A stretch of DNA of 64,000 nt, from positions 137,734-201,733 of the forward strand of contig JANYGX010000010.1 in the NCBI GenBank assembly GCA_025362295.1, given 5' to 3'. The notes below the pieces were generated by a model. The model saw only the letters and a list, made by a program, of their open reading frames with translations. It was not told the origin of the DNA and searched no databases. The position numbers and the translations under genes are program-made. This stretch comes from Sphingomonadales bacterium. Its GTDB lineage: Bacteria; Pseudomonadota; Alphaproteobacteria; Sphingomonadales; Sphingomonadaceae. This document shows positions 1 through 8,214 of the stretch, in pieces. The stretch's first letter is position 1. Each line of letters begins with the position of its first letter.

Positions 1-187
1 TGATCAGCCGCACCAAGGCATTGCGCAGCAGTGCCGGCAATTCAATCACCCGATGGTCCGTGAGAAACTCCGTGAGATAGGCAGCCACCGCTTTCGGTGT
101 TGGTGCTGTTGGCGTGCCAAGGTTGACCAGCAGCACACCAATGTTGCCGATGTTAATGGCCGGGTGGTGATCAGGCAGTGTCGGCAT
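1..187 (-). CDS. hemH: Ferrochelatase, N-terminal part (runs off the window)
   Basis: Only the first 62 codons are present; the gene continues beyond base 1. Translation from the ATG at 187 gives the ferrochelatase N-terminus: a short leader, then [11 protein letters not shown] (residues 16-26), followed by an [12 protein letters not shown] stretch and HRVIELP, matching the family pattern G-x-x-L-x-N-x-G-T-P plus YLxEFLxDxRV. The enzyme inserts ferrous iron into protoporphyrin IX, the last step of protoheme synthesis. The start lies three bases after the TAA of the upstream molybdenum hydroxylase gene, so translation is probably coupled. Two other haem genes (hemE, hemJ) lie 27 kb away on the other strand. 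The identification rests on the N-terminus only. Confidence 0.85.
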   Translation of the reverse strand, partial: MPTLPDHHPAINIGNIGVLLVNLGTPTAPTPKAVAAYLTEFLTDHRVIELPALLRNALVRLI

Positions 188-190
188 GCT

Positions 191-2608
191 TTAGTGTGTG
201 CCAGCTGTTGCGGCTGGAGTATCTCTGGCATTATCCCCGGCATTATCCCTGGCATCCGGAATGCCTGTCTTGCTGCCGGTCTGCTCGGCCTCGTTACGCT
301 TGTCAGTTTGCAGTTGCTGTTTGGCGCGCAGCATCTGCTCTTCGGACACCAGATGCTGGCCATCGAGCGGCAGCTGGCGCACGCGGACGCCAGTCACATT
401 AAAAATGGCGTTAACTATGGCCGGTGCGAGCGGTGGCACGGCGACTTCACCAATGCCGCCAAGGGCGTTTCCGGAGCGGATGATCTCTACACTGATCTCT
501 GGTGTTTCCGCAAGTGTTACCAGTGAATAGCCATCGAAATTGCTTTGCTCGGTAACACCGCGCGCAAAGCCGATCTGGCCGTGACGTGCTGCCGAAAGGG
601 CAAAAATAATGCCGCCCTCCATTTGGCCAACCACTGTGTCCGGGTGGATGACATCGCCGCAATCGACAACACAGACAACGCGCTTCACCGAAAGGTCACC
701 GCTGTCAGAGACTGTCACATCCGCCACCTGGGCGACAATTGAGCCAAAGCTTTCGTGCAGCGCATAGCCGCGCCCACGACCCGCTGCCAGTGGCCCGGCT
801 GTAGCGGCAGCGGTTTGCAAAACCTTGGCATGGCGCGGTGATTTTGTTAGGTGTGCCAGTCGAAATTGCAGCGGATCCTGCTTGGCAGCATGCGCCAGTT
901 CGTCAACAAACCCTTCGACAAAAAACGCGTTCTGGCTGTGCCCGACCGAGCGCCAGAAGCCAACCGGTATAGCCATTTTATCCATCACATGGGCAACCCG
1001 CGTTGCCCCAAAATCATAGGGCATTTTTGTCAAGCCCTGCACGCTGCCTTCGTCCGGTTCATGACTGGCAATGGCGGGCAGATTGCGGTCGAGAAAACTG
1101 CCGGAGGTGGACTGGCTAGCAGCGCGCACGTCAAAAGCGCTGACCTTGCCAGCTTTATCGACAACACCAGAAAGTTTTGCCAGTGCCATCGGGCGGAAGC
1201 GCCCAGCGCGCATGTCTTCTTCCCGGCTCCAGATGAGTTGTACGGGTCGCTTCATGTGGCGGGCAATTAGGGCAGCCTCGATACACACATCGGATTCAGC
1301 CTTGCGGCCAAAGCCGCCGCCGACAAGTGTTGGGTATACCCTGATCTTGTCCTGCGCCATGTCAAGCGCCTTGGCCACACCCATAGCAACCAGTGTGATC
1401 GACTGGGTGGGCGCCCATATATCCATGGTGCCATCAGTGTTGACGCGCGCTGTGGCCGTCATTGGTTCAAGGCAGGCATGGGCAAGGTAGGGCACCTCGT
1501 AGTTGGCAGACACCAGTGTGCCTTCGCCTTTCAAGGCTGTGTCCACATCGCCGGCTGTTTCATAGACATGCGGCTTGCCGTCCTTGAGGGCGGATTTAAG
1601 CCGGCCATGCACCCAGTCCGTAGAAATCTGGTCCGCTTTGCGGTGGTCAAACTCGATTTTCAAAGGGTCAAGCACTGTGCGCGCGGCCCAGTAGCGTTTG
1701 CCGACCACAGCCAGCCAGTTCGGCCCCTCCACCACATCCAGCACATCGGTATTGGCCCCAATGGCCTGCTTGTCATATGCGACGATTTTACCACCACCAA
1801 TCGGCCCGTGGCGAATGGCGGCATACACCATATCTGGCAGCCTCACATCGGCACCGTAAATCGCTGTGCCATCGACTTTAGACGGGATATCAAGCCGTGG
1901 CACGCTGTTACCAACAATATTGAATGTATCGCGGCTTTTGAGTACTGGTTCGGATGGTGCGTCTTCAGCAGCGGCTTTGGGGGCCAGATCTGCATAACGC
2001 AAGCTCTTGCCAGCGTGATGCACCATGCCACCAAAAGCTTCGGTCTGTTGCCAGTCAATACCCCATTGCCGCGCTGCAGCCTTGCGCAGCATATCACGCG
2101 CACTGGCCCCGGCCAGCCGGAGCGTATCATGATAACTCCTGACCGACGTGCTGCCACCGGTCACGTGCATGGCATAGCGGCCAATCAATTGCCGAAGCCC
2201 CCATGTGGCGACCCCTTGCATCGCTTTCGGCATCGGCGCCACGGCATCTTCGGTCATATTGTAATTGGCATAAAGCGGGTGCAAAGGGGCAGGCTCCACC
2301 GACACACTTTCCCACGCCACCCTAAGCTCATCCGCCACTATCATTGGCAGCGATGTGTAAACGCCCTGGCCCATTTCGGCTTGCGGCACAATGACAACTA
2401 CGCGGCCATCCGTGCCAATTTTCAGCCAACCATTGACGATGGCCTCGTCTTTCGCAGCAGAGAGGTTAAGTTTGGGATGGCGTGGCCACACCACATAGCC
2501 AATCAGCAGACCAACGGCGGCCCCAGTGCCAATGAGAAATTTGCGCCGGTTGGCTTTGGGCATCGCGGGCATGATGGCGCGGGTGGCTGTTGGCGTATCT
2601 AGAGCCAT
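191..2608 (-). CDS. Molybdenum hydroxylase large subunit (isoquinoline 1-oxidoreductase beta / aldehyde oxidase type)
   Basis: 805 residues, xanthine dehydrogenase/aldehyde oxidase large-subunit superfamily, closest in style to the exported IorB-like members. The N-terminus has a Tat-like segment (N-R-R-K-F-L-I-G, near residue 20) and a hydrophobic stretch (27-42), suggesting a periplasmic or membrane-attached enzyme. Family signs are QAEMGQGVYTSLP near residue 80, the molybdopterin loop GGGFGRKAE in the middle, and near the end GGIGEVAVPP, which carries the catalytic glutamate. Substrate is unknown. ATG 2608 is preceded by AGGA. The usual [2Fe-2S] small subunit is not adjacent. The last ~25 residues are a degenerate repeat rich in D/A/R/N, unlike the enzyme family. 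It lies 18 bp after an HD-domain gene and just before hemH. Confidence 0.85.
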   Translation of the reverse strand: MALDTPTATRAIMPAMPKANRRKFLIGTGAAVGLLIGYVVWPRHPKLNLSAAKDEAIVNGWLKIGTDGRVVVIVPQAEMGQGVYTSLPMIVADELRVAWESVSVEPAPLHPLYANYNMTEDAVAPMPKAMQGVATWGLRQLIGRYAMHVTGGSTSVRSYHDTLRLAGASARDMLRKAAARQWGIDWQQTEAFGGMVHHAGKSLRYADLAPKAAAEDAPSEPVLKSRDTFNIVGNSVPRLDIPSKVDGTAIYGADVRLPDMVYAAIRHGPIGGGKIVAYDKQAIGANTDVLDVVEGPNWLAVVGKRYWAARTVLDPLKIEFDHRKADQISTDWVHGRLKSALKDGKPHVYETAGDVDTALKGEGTLVSANYEVPYLAHACLEPMTATARVNTDGTMDIWAPTQSITLVAMGVAKALDMAQDKIRVYPTLVGGGFGRKAESDVCIEAALIARHMKRPVQLIWSREEDMRAGRFRPMALAKLSGVVDKAGKVSAFDVRAASQSTSGSFLDRNLPAIASHEPDEGSVQGLTKMPYDFGATRVAHVMDKMAIPVGFWRSVGHSQNAFFVEGFVDELAHAAKQDPLQFRLAHLTKSPRHAKVLQTAAATAGPLAAGRGRGYALHESFGSIVAQVADVTVSDSGDLSVKRVVCVVDCGDVIHPDTVVGQMEGGIIFALSAARHGQIGFARGVTEQSNFDGYSLVTLAETPEISVEIIRSGNALGGIGEVAVPPLAPAIVNAIFNVTGVRVRQLPLDGQHLVSEEQMLRAKQQLQTDKRNEAEQTGSKTGIPDARDNAGDNARDTPAATAGTH

Positions 2609-2626
2609 GGGATAATCCTGTACAGT

Positions 2627-3175
2627 TCAAGCAAAGCCATGGATGGGTTGGCTGAAAACCTTATGCACCAGCGGCTCGAAACTGTCGAGAGATGGCACGG
2701 GATACGCTGGATCAAAGGCTGGCATGTCCCACCGGTCAACGAGCTTTACCGCCAGATCATGCCAGCTCTCGGTTTTGAAGTTTTCACGCAGGTTGGTGGG
2801 TTTGCCCATATACCCGTAATAATACTGACCCTGAAACGCCTGATGATGATAGACCGCATGATAGGCATCTGGTGACACATAGGGTTTTAGAATTTCGGCC
2901 GCTATCGCACCATGATTGGGAATGGATACGGCTTTGCCCATGTCGTGGCACAGCGCTATCAGCACCTCTTCGTCAGCTGCATGGTCAGCTTGAGCGAGCG
3001 AAGCGGCCATCAGCACGTGGGTGAGTTGGCTGGCGGCAAAACCGACCTGAATATTGCCAAGCTTGGCCAGCATGTCCATGACCAGACTTGGGGCTTTGGT
3101 TTGCTGGTGCTTGGCATGCTCGGCCCCGATGTGCATCCAGTCAGCCTCTGTACCCTGATCCATTCGCGTGAACAT
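2627..3175 (-). CDS. HD-domain protein (predicted metal-dependent phosphohydrolase or oxygenase)
   Basis: 182 residues. The HD signature is seen as H53 in QLTHVLMAA, then H77-D78 in CHDMGK, with later histidines around YHAVYHHQAFQG that could complete a di-metal site. HD proteins include nucleotide and phosphonate-processing enzymes; this sequence does not decide which. The ATG at 3175 has a good ribosome binding site (GGGAGAA). It starts 17 bp after the acyl-CoA ligase stop and ends 18 bp before the molybdenum hydroxylase, so these are probably cotranscribed. The C-terminal third, with a W-H-D-L-A-V-K-L-V-D-R-W-D stretch, resembles small HD proteins found beside oxidative or phosphonate pathways, but no pathway can be assigned. 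Confidence 0.75.
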   Translation of the reverse strand: MFTRMDQGTEADWMHIGAEHAKHQQTKAPSLVMDMLAKLGNIQVGFAASQLTHVLMAASLAQADHAADEEVLIALCHDMGKAVSIPNHGAIAAEILKPYVSPDAYHAVYHHQAFQGQYYYGYMGKPTNLRENFKTESWHDLAVKLVDRWDMPAFDPAYPVPSLDSFEPLVHKVFSQPIHGFA

Positions 3176-3192
3176 GGTCGGTGTTCTCCCTT

Positions 3193-4905
3193 TCAGATAA
3201 TCGCTGTGTGGCTTTGGGCATAGCTCTTGCGCAAACTCACTTTGTCAATCTTGCCTGACCCAAGCCGAGGCAGCGATTGCTCCGTTAACCATATATGGGC
3301 CGGGACCTTGAACTTGGCAATCTTGCCAGCCGCAAAGGCCATCAGGTCTCCGACTTCGAGCACTTCCCCCGCTTTTGGATAGACCACGGCACTGACGATT
3401 TCGCCAAGCCGCTCATCCGCCAGACCAAAAACGCACACCTCGCTAACAGCCGGATGACAATAAAGTGCGGCCTCAACCTCCACACACGAAATGTTTTCAC
3501 CACCTCTGATGATCAGGTCTTTTTTGCGATCAACTATAAACATGTATTCGTCCGCATCGAGATAGGCGAGGTCACCGGTTTTGAACCAGCCATCGGTTGT
3601 AAAGGCGGCGGCTGTCGCTTCCGGGTTGTTCCAGTAGCCGCGCACCAGGGCGGCTGAATACATCCACACTTCACCGACCTCGCCAGGTTGTGCCTCACGC
3701 TCATTGTCAAGCATAATCCGCACGGCCATCAAGGGCTTGATGCGTCTGCCCGTGGAGCTTGGCTTGGCAAGATACCCCGGTCCCCGGTTGATAATGGCAA
3801 GCGCGTTGGTTTCTGTGAGGCCGTAACCAATCGCTGGTTGCTTGTCCTGAAAGCTTTCCCGCAAGCGCCGCACATGATCGGCCGGACGCGGGGCACCGCC
3901 AGCGCCGATATCCCGCAGCGACGACAAATCGTAACGATCGCGGTCAGGGTGCTGCAACAGTTCAAGACTCATGGTCGGCACGCCAATAAAATAGGTGATG
4001 CGCTCTTTTTCGATCAGCTTCAGCGCCTCGGTTGCATCCCACCGGTGCATGAACACCAGTGCGCGGCCAATGGCAATCGAGGGTAGAAAAACCGCGTGAC
4101 TGCCGGTGATATGAAACAGCGGCACGGCCAGCAAAACCGAGTGACGATCTTCAGGCGACGCTCCCAGTTTTTCTTCAACGGCAGCATGAGCAAAGCCAAG
4201 CATCAGCAGACCCAAAACACCATGAACAGCACCACGATGCGTGGCAACAGCGCCTTTGGGATTGCCGGTCGAGCCGGATGTGTAAAATATTGTCGCATCA
4301 TCATCAGGGTGTAAGGGCGGCATATAGTCTGGCGTGTCTGGCGCTGTTATCAGCACATCCTGCATCAGCACCCAGCCTGGAGGTTCGGCGACGGCACGCG
4401 CCGTGCGTACTACGGCGATCGGCACGTGGCTGTCAGCACAACGCATGGCACGCTCTTCGTCGGCAATGATGAGCCGCGCACCGCTGTGGGCGACCGCATA
4501 GGCAATTTCATCCGCCGTCCACCACGCGTTGAGTGGCACGGCCACAGCGCCAATGATCCCAAGCCCCATGAAGGCCAGCACCCATTCCGGATAGTTGCGC
4601 ATGGCGATCACCACCCGGTCGCCCTTGGCTATGCCAAAGCGGCTTTGCAGCGCCGCCCCCCAGCGGTAGGCCGCCGTGCGGGTTTCAGCCAGGCTCATCC
4701 GTTCATCGTTGTAAATCAAAAATGGCTTGTCGGGGTTTAGCAATGCCGTATCGTAATACTCCCTGAGGGTTTGCGGCGTGTTGACTAGCACTGCTTGCCG
4801 GTGCCCACGCACATCCATGGCTTCAACCTTGAACATGCCGTCTGCGGCCATGGCCGCCAGTGTGTCATCAAGCATTTGATCGCGGTGCTGAAATGTCGCT
4901 AACAT
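3193..4905 (-). CDS. Class I adenylate-forming acyl-CoA ligase
   Basis: 570 residues from the chosen start. It activates a carboxylic acid as acyl-AMP and passes it to CoA. Visible motifs: the ATP-binding loop YTSGSTGNPKG (208-218), the A5-type GYGLTETN (about 370), TGD followed by D-R-K-K-D-L-I-I-R-G-G-E-N (about 455-485), and the C-terminal catalytic lysine in GSGKIDK. Substrate is not evident; medium- or long-chain fatty or aromatic acids are possible. The reading frame is open up to 5175, but ATG 4905 is preferred because GGGAGAGG lies just upstream and the extra N-terminal residues look non-homologous. It heads the leftward operon with the HD protein, molybdenum hydroxylase and hemH, diverging from lgt. 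Confidence 0.85.
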   Translation of the reverse strand: MLATFQHRDQMLDDTLAAMAADGMFKVEAMDVRGHRQAVLVNTPQTLREYYDTALLNPDKPFLIYNDERMSLAETRTAAYRWGAALQSRFGIAKGDRVVIAMRNYPEWVLAFMGLGIIGAVAVPLNAWWTADEIAYAVAHSGARLIIADEERAMRCADSHVPIAVVRTARAVAEPPGWVLMQDVLITAPDTPDYMPPLHPDDDATIFYTSGSTGNPKGAVATHRGAVHGVLGLLMLGFAHAAVEEKLGASPEDRHSVLLAVPLFHITGSHAVFLPSIAIGRALVFMHRWDATEALKLIEKERITYFIGVPTMSLELLQHPDRDRYDLSSLRDIGAGGAPRPADHVRRLRESFQDKQPAIGYGLTETNALAIINRGPGYLAKPSSTGRRIKPLMAVRIMLDNEREAQPGEVGEVWMYSAALVRGYWNNPEATAAAFTTDGWFKTGDLAYLDADEYMFIVDRKKDLIIRGGENISCVEVEAALYCHPAVSEVCVFGLADERLGEIVSAVVYPKAGEVLEVGDLMAFAAGKIAKFKVPAHIWLTEQSLPRLGSGKIDKVSLRKSYAQSHTAII

Positions 4906-4992
4906 CAACCTCTCCCAAATATTGCAACCTTTATGTTGGCGACTATGATGCAAAATGCCATACACGGCAATCGAATAGAAAGATTTTTGCCC
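4906..4992. promoter_or_regulatory. Divergent intergenic region between acyl-CoA ligase and lgt
   Basis: This 87-bp gap must hold leftward and rightward promoters if both starts are right. An in-frame ATG at 4933 could extend lgt by 20 residues, but that extension lacks family similarity. No clear -35/-10 pair was picked out. Confidence 0.3.
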
Positions 4993-5826
4993 ATGTTTCA
5001 TCATCTCCTGGCACGACCATTGGTTATCAAAGCCAATACCCCGGCCGTGTTGTTTGCCTTCGGCCCGCTGGTCATTCGCTGGTACGCGCTGGCATACATG
5101 GCGGGTATCATCGGTGGCATCCTTTATCTGGGGCGGTTGATCCGCGCGCCAGCCGCCCCCATGGCCCAGCGGCATGTGGACGATCTGGTGCTGTGGCTAA
5201 CCGGTGGGATTATTCTGGGTGGCCGCATTGGCCATATCCTGTTCTACGGGCTGCACCCGGGCAGCGCGTATCTTGAACACCCGCTCGCCATGCTGGAAAT
5301 CTGGAAGGGCGGCATGTCCTATCACGGCGGCATGATCGGGGTTACGCTGGCGTTGCTGGCTTTTTCCAGACGCCATGGCCTCGAATTTCTGCGTGTGCAT
5401 GATTATGTGGCGGTGGTCTCGCCCATCGGCCTATTTTTCGGGCGGCTGGCAAATTTTTTCAATGGTGAATTGTGGGGGGCGAAAACAACTGCAGCGTGGG
5501 GGGTGGTCTTTCAGGGCGTCGATGCCATCGACACCCCGCGCCACCCGAGCCAGCTCTATGAGGCAGGGCTTGAGGGGCTGGTGCTGTTCGCTGTGCTGAA
5601 CTGGCTGTTCTGGAAAACCGAGGCCCGACGCTGGCCAGGGTTTTTCTGCGGCCTGTTTTTGCTGCTCTACGGCATATTTCGCTTTAGCATTGAATTCATC
5701 CGCGAAGCAGACGCTGATCTGGTCGGCAAAACCGGCCTGCTGCACACGGGCCAGTGGCTGTGCATCCCGATGATCCTGGGTGGATTATATCTGACTGCGA
5801 CGGCCAAAAGCCGCGCCAGGGTGTGA
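4993..5826 (+). CDS. lgt: Prolipoprotein diacylglyceryl transferase
   Basis: 277 residues. This inner-membrane enzyme transfers diacylglycerol from phosphatidylglycerol to the lipobox cysteine of prolipoproteins, the first step of lipoprotein maturation. The start was placed at ATG 4993, which gives the expected leader before FGPLVIRWYALAYMAG. Family motifs are SYHGGMIG (109-116) and the Lgt signature GRLANFFNGELWG (150-162), which holds the essential arginine and asparagines. Multiple hydrophobic segments are visible throughout. It opens a tight rightward operon with a methyltransferase (GTGA overlap), a GNAT enzyme and pgeF. A lipoprotein substrate candidate in this window is at 53091-53513. 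Confidence 0.95.
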   Translation: MFHHLLARPLVIKANTPAVLFAFGPLVIRWYALAYMAGIIGGILYLGRLIRAPAAPMAQRHVDDLVLWLTGGIILGGRIGHILFYGLHPGSAYLEHPLAMLEIWKGGMSYHGGMIGVTLALLAFSRRHGLEFLRVHDYVAVVSPIGLFFGRLANFFNGELWGAKTTAAWGVVFQGVDAIDTPRHPSQLYEAGLEGLVLFAVLNWLFWKTEARRWPGFFCGLFLLLYGIFRFSIEFIREADADLVGKTGLLHTGQWLCIPMILGGLYLTATAKSRARV

Positions 5827-6869
5827 GTCTGCAAAACGAAATTGTACTGTGGATCACAGCACACGGGCCAATGCCACTTGCCGAGTATATGGCTCGGTGC
5901 AACCAACACTATTATGCAACGCAAAACCCCTTTGGCATAGATGGCGACTTCATCACAGCGCCAGATATATCACAATGCTTTAGTGAATTGGTCGGCCTGT
6001 GGTGTGCTGACCTTTGGCTGCGTGCTGGTGCACCACAGTCGTTTCAGCTCATCGAACTCGGGCCAGGGCGGGGGACACTGATGGCTGACGCGCTACGGGC
6101 CACCAAAATGATGTCGGGATTTCACGATGCGGTACAGGTTCATATGGTTGAGACGAGTCTTAAGCTTCGGGACGCACAGGCAGCGGCTGTACCGCAAGCG
6201 CACTGGCACAATGCGATCGATGCTGTGCCGGATGGATTGCCCTCTATCATCATCGCCAACGAGTTTTTCGATGCACTGCCAATCGAGCAGAACGTGATCA
6301 CCGAGGCTGGCTGGATGCAGAGGGCTGTGGGCCTAGAAGACGAAAAACTCACCTTAACCCTCTCCCCATGCGGGAAAGGGATGTCATGCCCTTCGCGTTA
6401 CAGTGAGCGGGAAACATATGAATCGTCCCCGATCAGCCAAAGCATTGCAGCGTCGATCGCCTCCCGCCTTGCCAGCAATGGCGGCGCGTGCCTTGTCATC
6501 GATTATGGCTATGCTGAGTTAGCCGTTGGCGACACTTTGCAAGCGGTTTCTCGTCACGCCTATGCCGATATTCTTGCAGAACCCGGCACGGTTGATTTGA
6601 CCGCTCATGTGGATTTCTCAGCGCTGTTTGCCGGTAGTCCCCTCACCCGCTACGGCCCAGCCACGCAGGGCAGTTTCCTGCGCCGCCTTGGCATCGATGC
6701 GCGCACAGCCGCACTCTGCCGCGCCAACCCCGACAAGGCCGAAACCCTGATGGCGGCAACAGCACGATTGACCAATCCTGACCAGATGGGGCAGATGTTC
6801 AAAGTTATGGCTGTCGTGTCGCACGACTGGCCACAGCCTGGCGGATTTGGAAAGACGGATTATGAATGA
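5823..6869 (+). CDS. SAM-dependent methyltransferase, NDUFAF7/MidA family (DUF185)
   Basis: 348 residues starting at GTG 5823, which overlaps the lgt stop as GTGA. The frame is open upstream to 5754, but that part overlaps lgt and is not conserved. Family signs are GPMPLAEYMARC (15-26), PFGIDGDFITAPDISQCFSELVGLW (interrupted here only for length) and the SAM-binding ELGPGRGT (78-85), followed by ANEFFDALPIEQ. The mitochondrial homologue NDUFAF7 dimethylates an arginine of complex I; bacterial roles are less clear. Odd feature: residues around 175-199 (LTLTLSPCGKG and onward) are encoded by a dispersed palindromic repeat inserted in frame, before the conserved LVIDYGYAE stretch. lgt lies upstream and a GNAT gene overlaps the 3' end. 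Confidence 0.9.
   Translation: MSLQNEIVLWITAHGPMPLAEYMARCNQHYYATQNPFGIDGDFITAPDISQCFSELVGLWCADLWLRAGAPQSFQLIELGPGRGTLMADALRATKMMSGFHDAVQVHMVETSLKLRDAQAAAVPQAHWHNAIDAVPDGLPSIIIANEFFDALPIEQNVITEAGWMQRAVGLEDEKLTLTLSPCGKGMSCPSRYSERETYESSPISQSIAASIASRLASNGGACLVIDYGYAELAVGDTLQAVSRHAYADILAEPGTVDLTAHVDFSALFAGSPLTRYGPATQGSFLRRLGIDARTAALCRANPDKAETLMAATARLTNPDQMGQMFKVMAVVSHDWPQPGGFGKTDYE
6348..6380. repeat. Dispersed palindromic repeat inserted in frame inside a CDS
   Basis: The stretch contains CCCTCTCCCC followed after ATGCG by GGAAAGGG, a short imperfect stem-loop like the common proteobacterial intergenic repeats of the CTTAACCCTCTCCCC type. It lies inside the methyltransferase gene without breaking the frame and encodes LTLTLSPCGKG. 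The inserted segment probably extends to about 6425. Confidence 0.55.
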
Positions 6870-7389
6870 AATTACATTGCGCGCGCCACGCCTTGACGAG
6901 GCTGCCGCCCTGGCGACTTTTGGCCGTGATATTTTTGTCGAGACCTTCAACCATCTTTACAAACCAGAGGATTTGGCTGTGTTTCTTGCTGAAACATACA
7001 CGACAGATATTTTAGCCAAGTATATTGCGGATCCGACAATCGCAATCCGGATTGCCGAGGTGGCTGGCACGTGGGCAGGTTATGTTCGTATCAGCTCAAA
7101 TACCACCATGCCATTTGCCGTTGAAGGTCGCAAAACCGCTGAAGTGAAACAGCTGTATGTTTTTAAAGCCTGGCATGGCAAAGATGTTGCTGAACACTTA
7201 ATGGCATGGACCATGGCCGAACTTAAGGCACAAGGCCATCAGGATGTGTTGCTCAGTGTGTTTTCGGAAAACCCAAGGGCGCAAAAATTTTACCAGCGTC
7301 ATGGTTTTGCAAAAATCGCTGATTATTTTTTCATGGTGGGCCAACAAAAAGACCTCGAATTTGTTTTTAGGGCCAACCTTGTCCCATGA
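6862..7389 (+). CDS. GNAT-family N-acetyltransferase
   Basis: 175 residues from ATG 6862, which overlaps the methyltransferase stop (ATGAATGA). An earlier in-frame codon at 6847 lies deeper in that gene and is less likely. GNAT features are an N-terminal ITLRAPRLDEAAALATFGRDIFVETF, then VKQLYVFKAWHGKDVAEHLM (about 97-116), the acetyl-CoA pyrophosphate-binding region with an unusual W-H-G-K in place of R-G-x-G, and the C-terminal SVFSENPRAQKFYQRHGF, typical of the family. The acceptor substrate is unknown. The gene is third in the lgt operon and overlaps pgeF by four bases (ATGA). Confidence 0.85.
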   Translation: MNEITLRAPRLDEAAALATFGRDIFVETFNHLYKPEDLAVFLAETYTTDILAKYIADPTIAIRIAEVAGTWAGYVRISSNTTMPFAVEGRKTAEVKQLYVFKAWHGKDVAEHLMAWTMAELKAQGHQDVLLSVFSENPRAQKFYQRHGFAKIADYFFMVGQQKDLEFVFRANLVP

Positions 7390-8165
7390 TTACTTGTCCT
7401 ATGATTACCAGCCTCACATCGGGAACACTGGCGGGTATGCCGCATGGCTTCCTCGGACGCACCGGGGGTGTTTCCGGTGGGCTGTACGCAAGTCTGAATG
7501 TTGGGCTTGGGTCCAACGATATAGCGGACCATGTGCAAAACAATCGCGCACGTGTGGTTGACGCCGTGCTGCCGGAGGCGGCGCTGGTGACAGTGCACCA
7601 GATTCACTCTGCAACCTGTGTGGTGGTCGATCAGCCCTGGTCCAATGATGCCAGACCACAGGCTGATGCGATGGTGACCAACAAACCCGGCCTGTTGCTC
7701 GGCATTCTGACAGCCGACTGCGCACCAGTGCTGCTGGCCGACAAGAGTGCAGGCGTGATTGGCGCTGCCCATGCCGGCTGGCAGGGCGCACTTGGCGGCG
7801 TGATCGAGGCAACGGTTGCGGCCATGGTCGGGCTTGGCGCTGTGCGAGAACATATTTATGCAGCGGTCGGACCGTGCATTGCACGGCGGTCCTACGAGGT
7901 CGATGGTGGATTTTATGCAAAATTTGTTGCCGCCTCAGACAATCATGACCTCTTTTTCAGTGCTGGACACCAAGTTGGCCGGTTCCAGTTTGATCTGGAG
8001 GCTTTTGTGCTGGGCCAGCTGGCAACCGCAGGCATCACCCGCGCGGAAGCGCTGGGCGAAGATACCTACAGCCAGCCAACGCGCTATTTCTCCTACCGCC
8101 GCACCACCCACGCCAGTGAACCGGATTATGGACGGCAGATCAGTGTGATCGGATTAAACGGGTAA
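7386..8165 (+). CDS. pgeF: YfiH/PgeF family multicopper-like oxidase (peptidoglycan editing factor)
   Basis: 259 residues. Members are reported variously as polyphenol oxidase (laccase-like), purine nucleoside phosphorylase or a factor that removes wrong residues from peptidoglycan precursors. The conserved metal/active-site residues are present: H71 and H74 in VHQIH, D111-C112 in TADCAPVLLAD, and H129 in AAHAGWQGA. The C-terminus FSYRRTTHASEPDYGRQIS is the family hallmark. ATG 7386 overlaps the GNAT stop by four bases. This is the last gene of the lgt operon; together with lgt, the context is envelope biogenesis, which fits the peptidoglycan role, though the reaction is not proven by sequence. 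Confidence 0.9.
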   Translation: MITCPMITSLTSGTLAGMPHGFLGRTGGVSGGLYASLNVGLGSNDIADHVQNNRARVVDAVLPEAALVTVHQIHSATCVVVDQPWSNDARPQADAMVTNKPGLLLGILTADCAPVLLADKSAGVIGAAHAGWQGALGGVIEATVAAMVGLGAVREHIYAAVGPCIARRSYEVDGGFYAKFVAASDNHDLFFSAGHQVGRFQFDLEAFVLGQLATAGITRAEALGEDTYSQPTRYFSYRRTTHASEPDYGRQISVIGLNG

Positions 8166-8168
8166 AAA

Positions 8169-8208
8169 TTGACAATGTGCACGCCTTACTCCATGTAAGG
8201 AGTAGGAG
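8169..8208 (+). promoter_or_regulatory. Candidate promoter/operator of the toxin-antitoxin pair
   Basis: A consensus -35 TTGACA (8169-8174) is followed by an inverted repeat TACTCC-N6-GGAGTA (8187-8192 and 8199-8204) that overlaps the likely -10 zone and the ribosome binding site (AGGAG). The -10 element itself is weak (TGTAAG or CATGTA). AbrB-type antitoxins usually repress their own promoter, so the palindrome is a reasonable operator. Confidence 0.45.
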
Positions 8209-8214
8209 AATGCC

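Noticed and set aside
221..228. FtsH-like Walker A change (GSPGTGKT, residues of the protein at 31980-33974) as loss of function
   Set aside because: The coordinates here are residue numbers. The lysine and threonine are intact and serine at that position is tolerated in AAA+ proteins.
1478..2602. 374-codon plus-strand open frame
   Set aside because: It lies entirely antisense to the molybdenum hydroxylase gene, whose protein has clear family motifs. The antisense product is rich in H, R and C with no domain.
3285..3292. TTAACCAT motif as another CtrA site
   Set aside because: It lies inside the acyl-CoA ligase coding region far from any start, so chance is the simpler reading.
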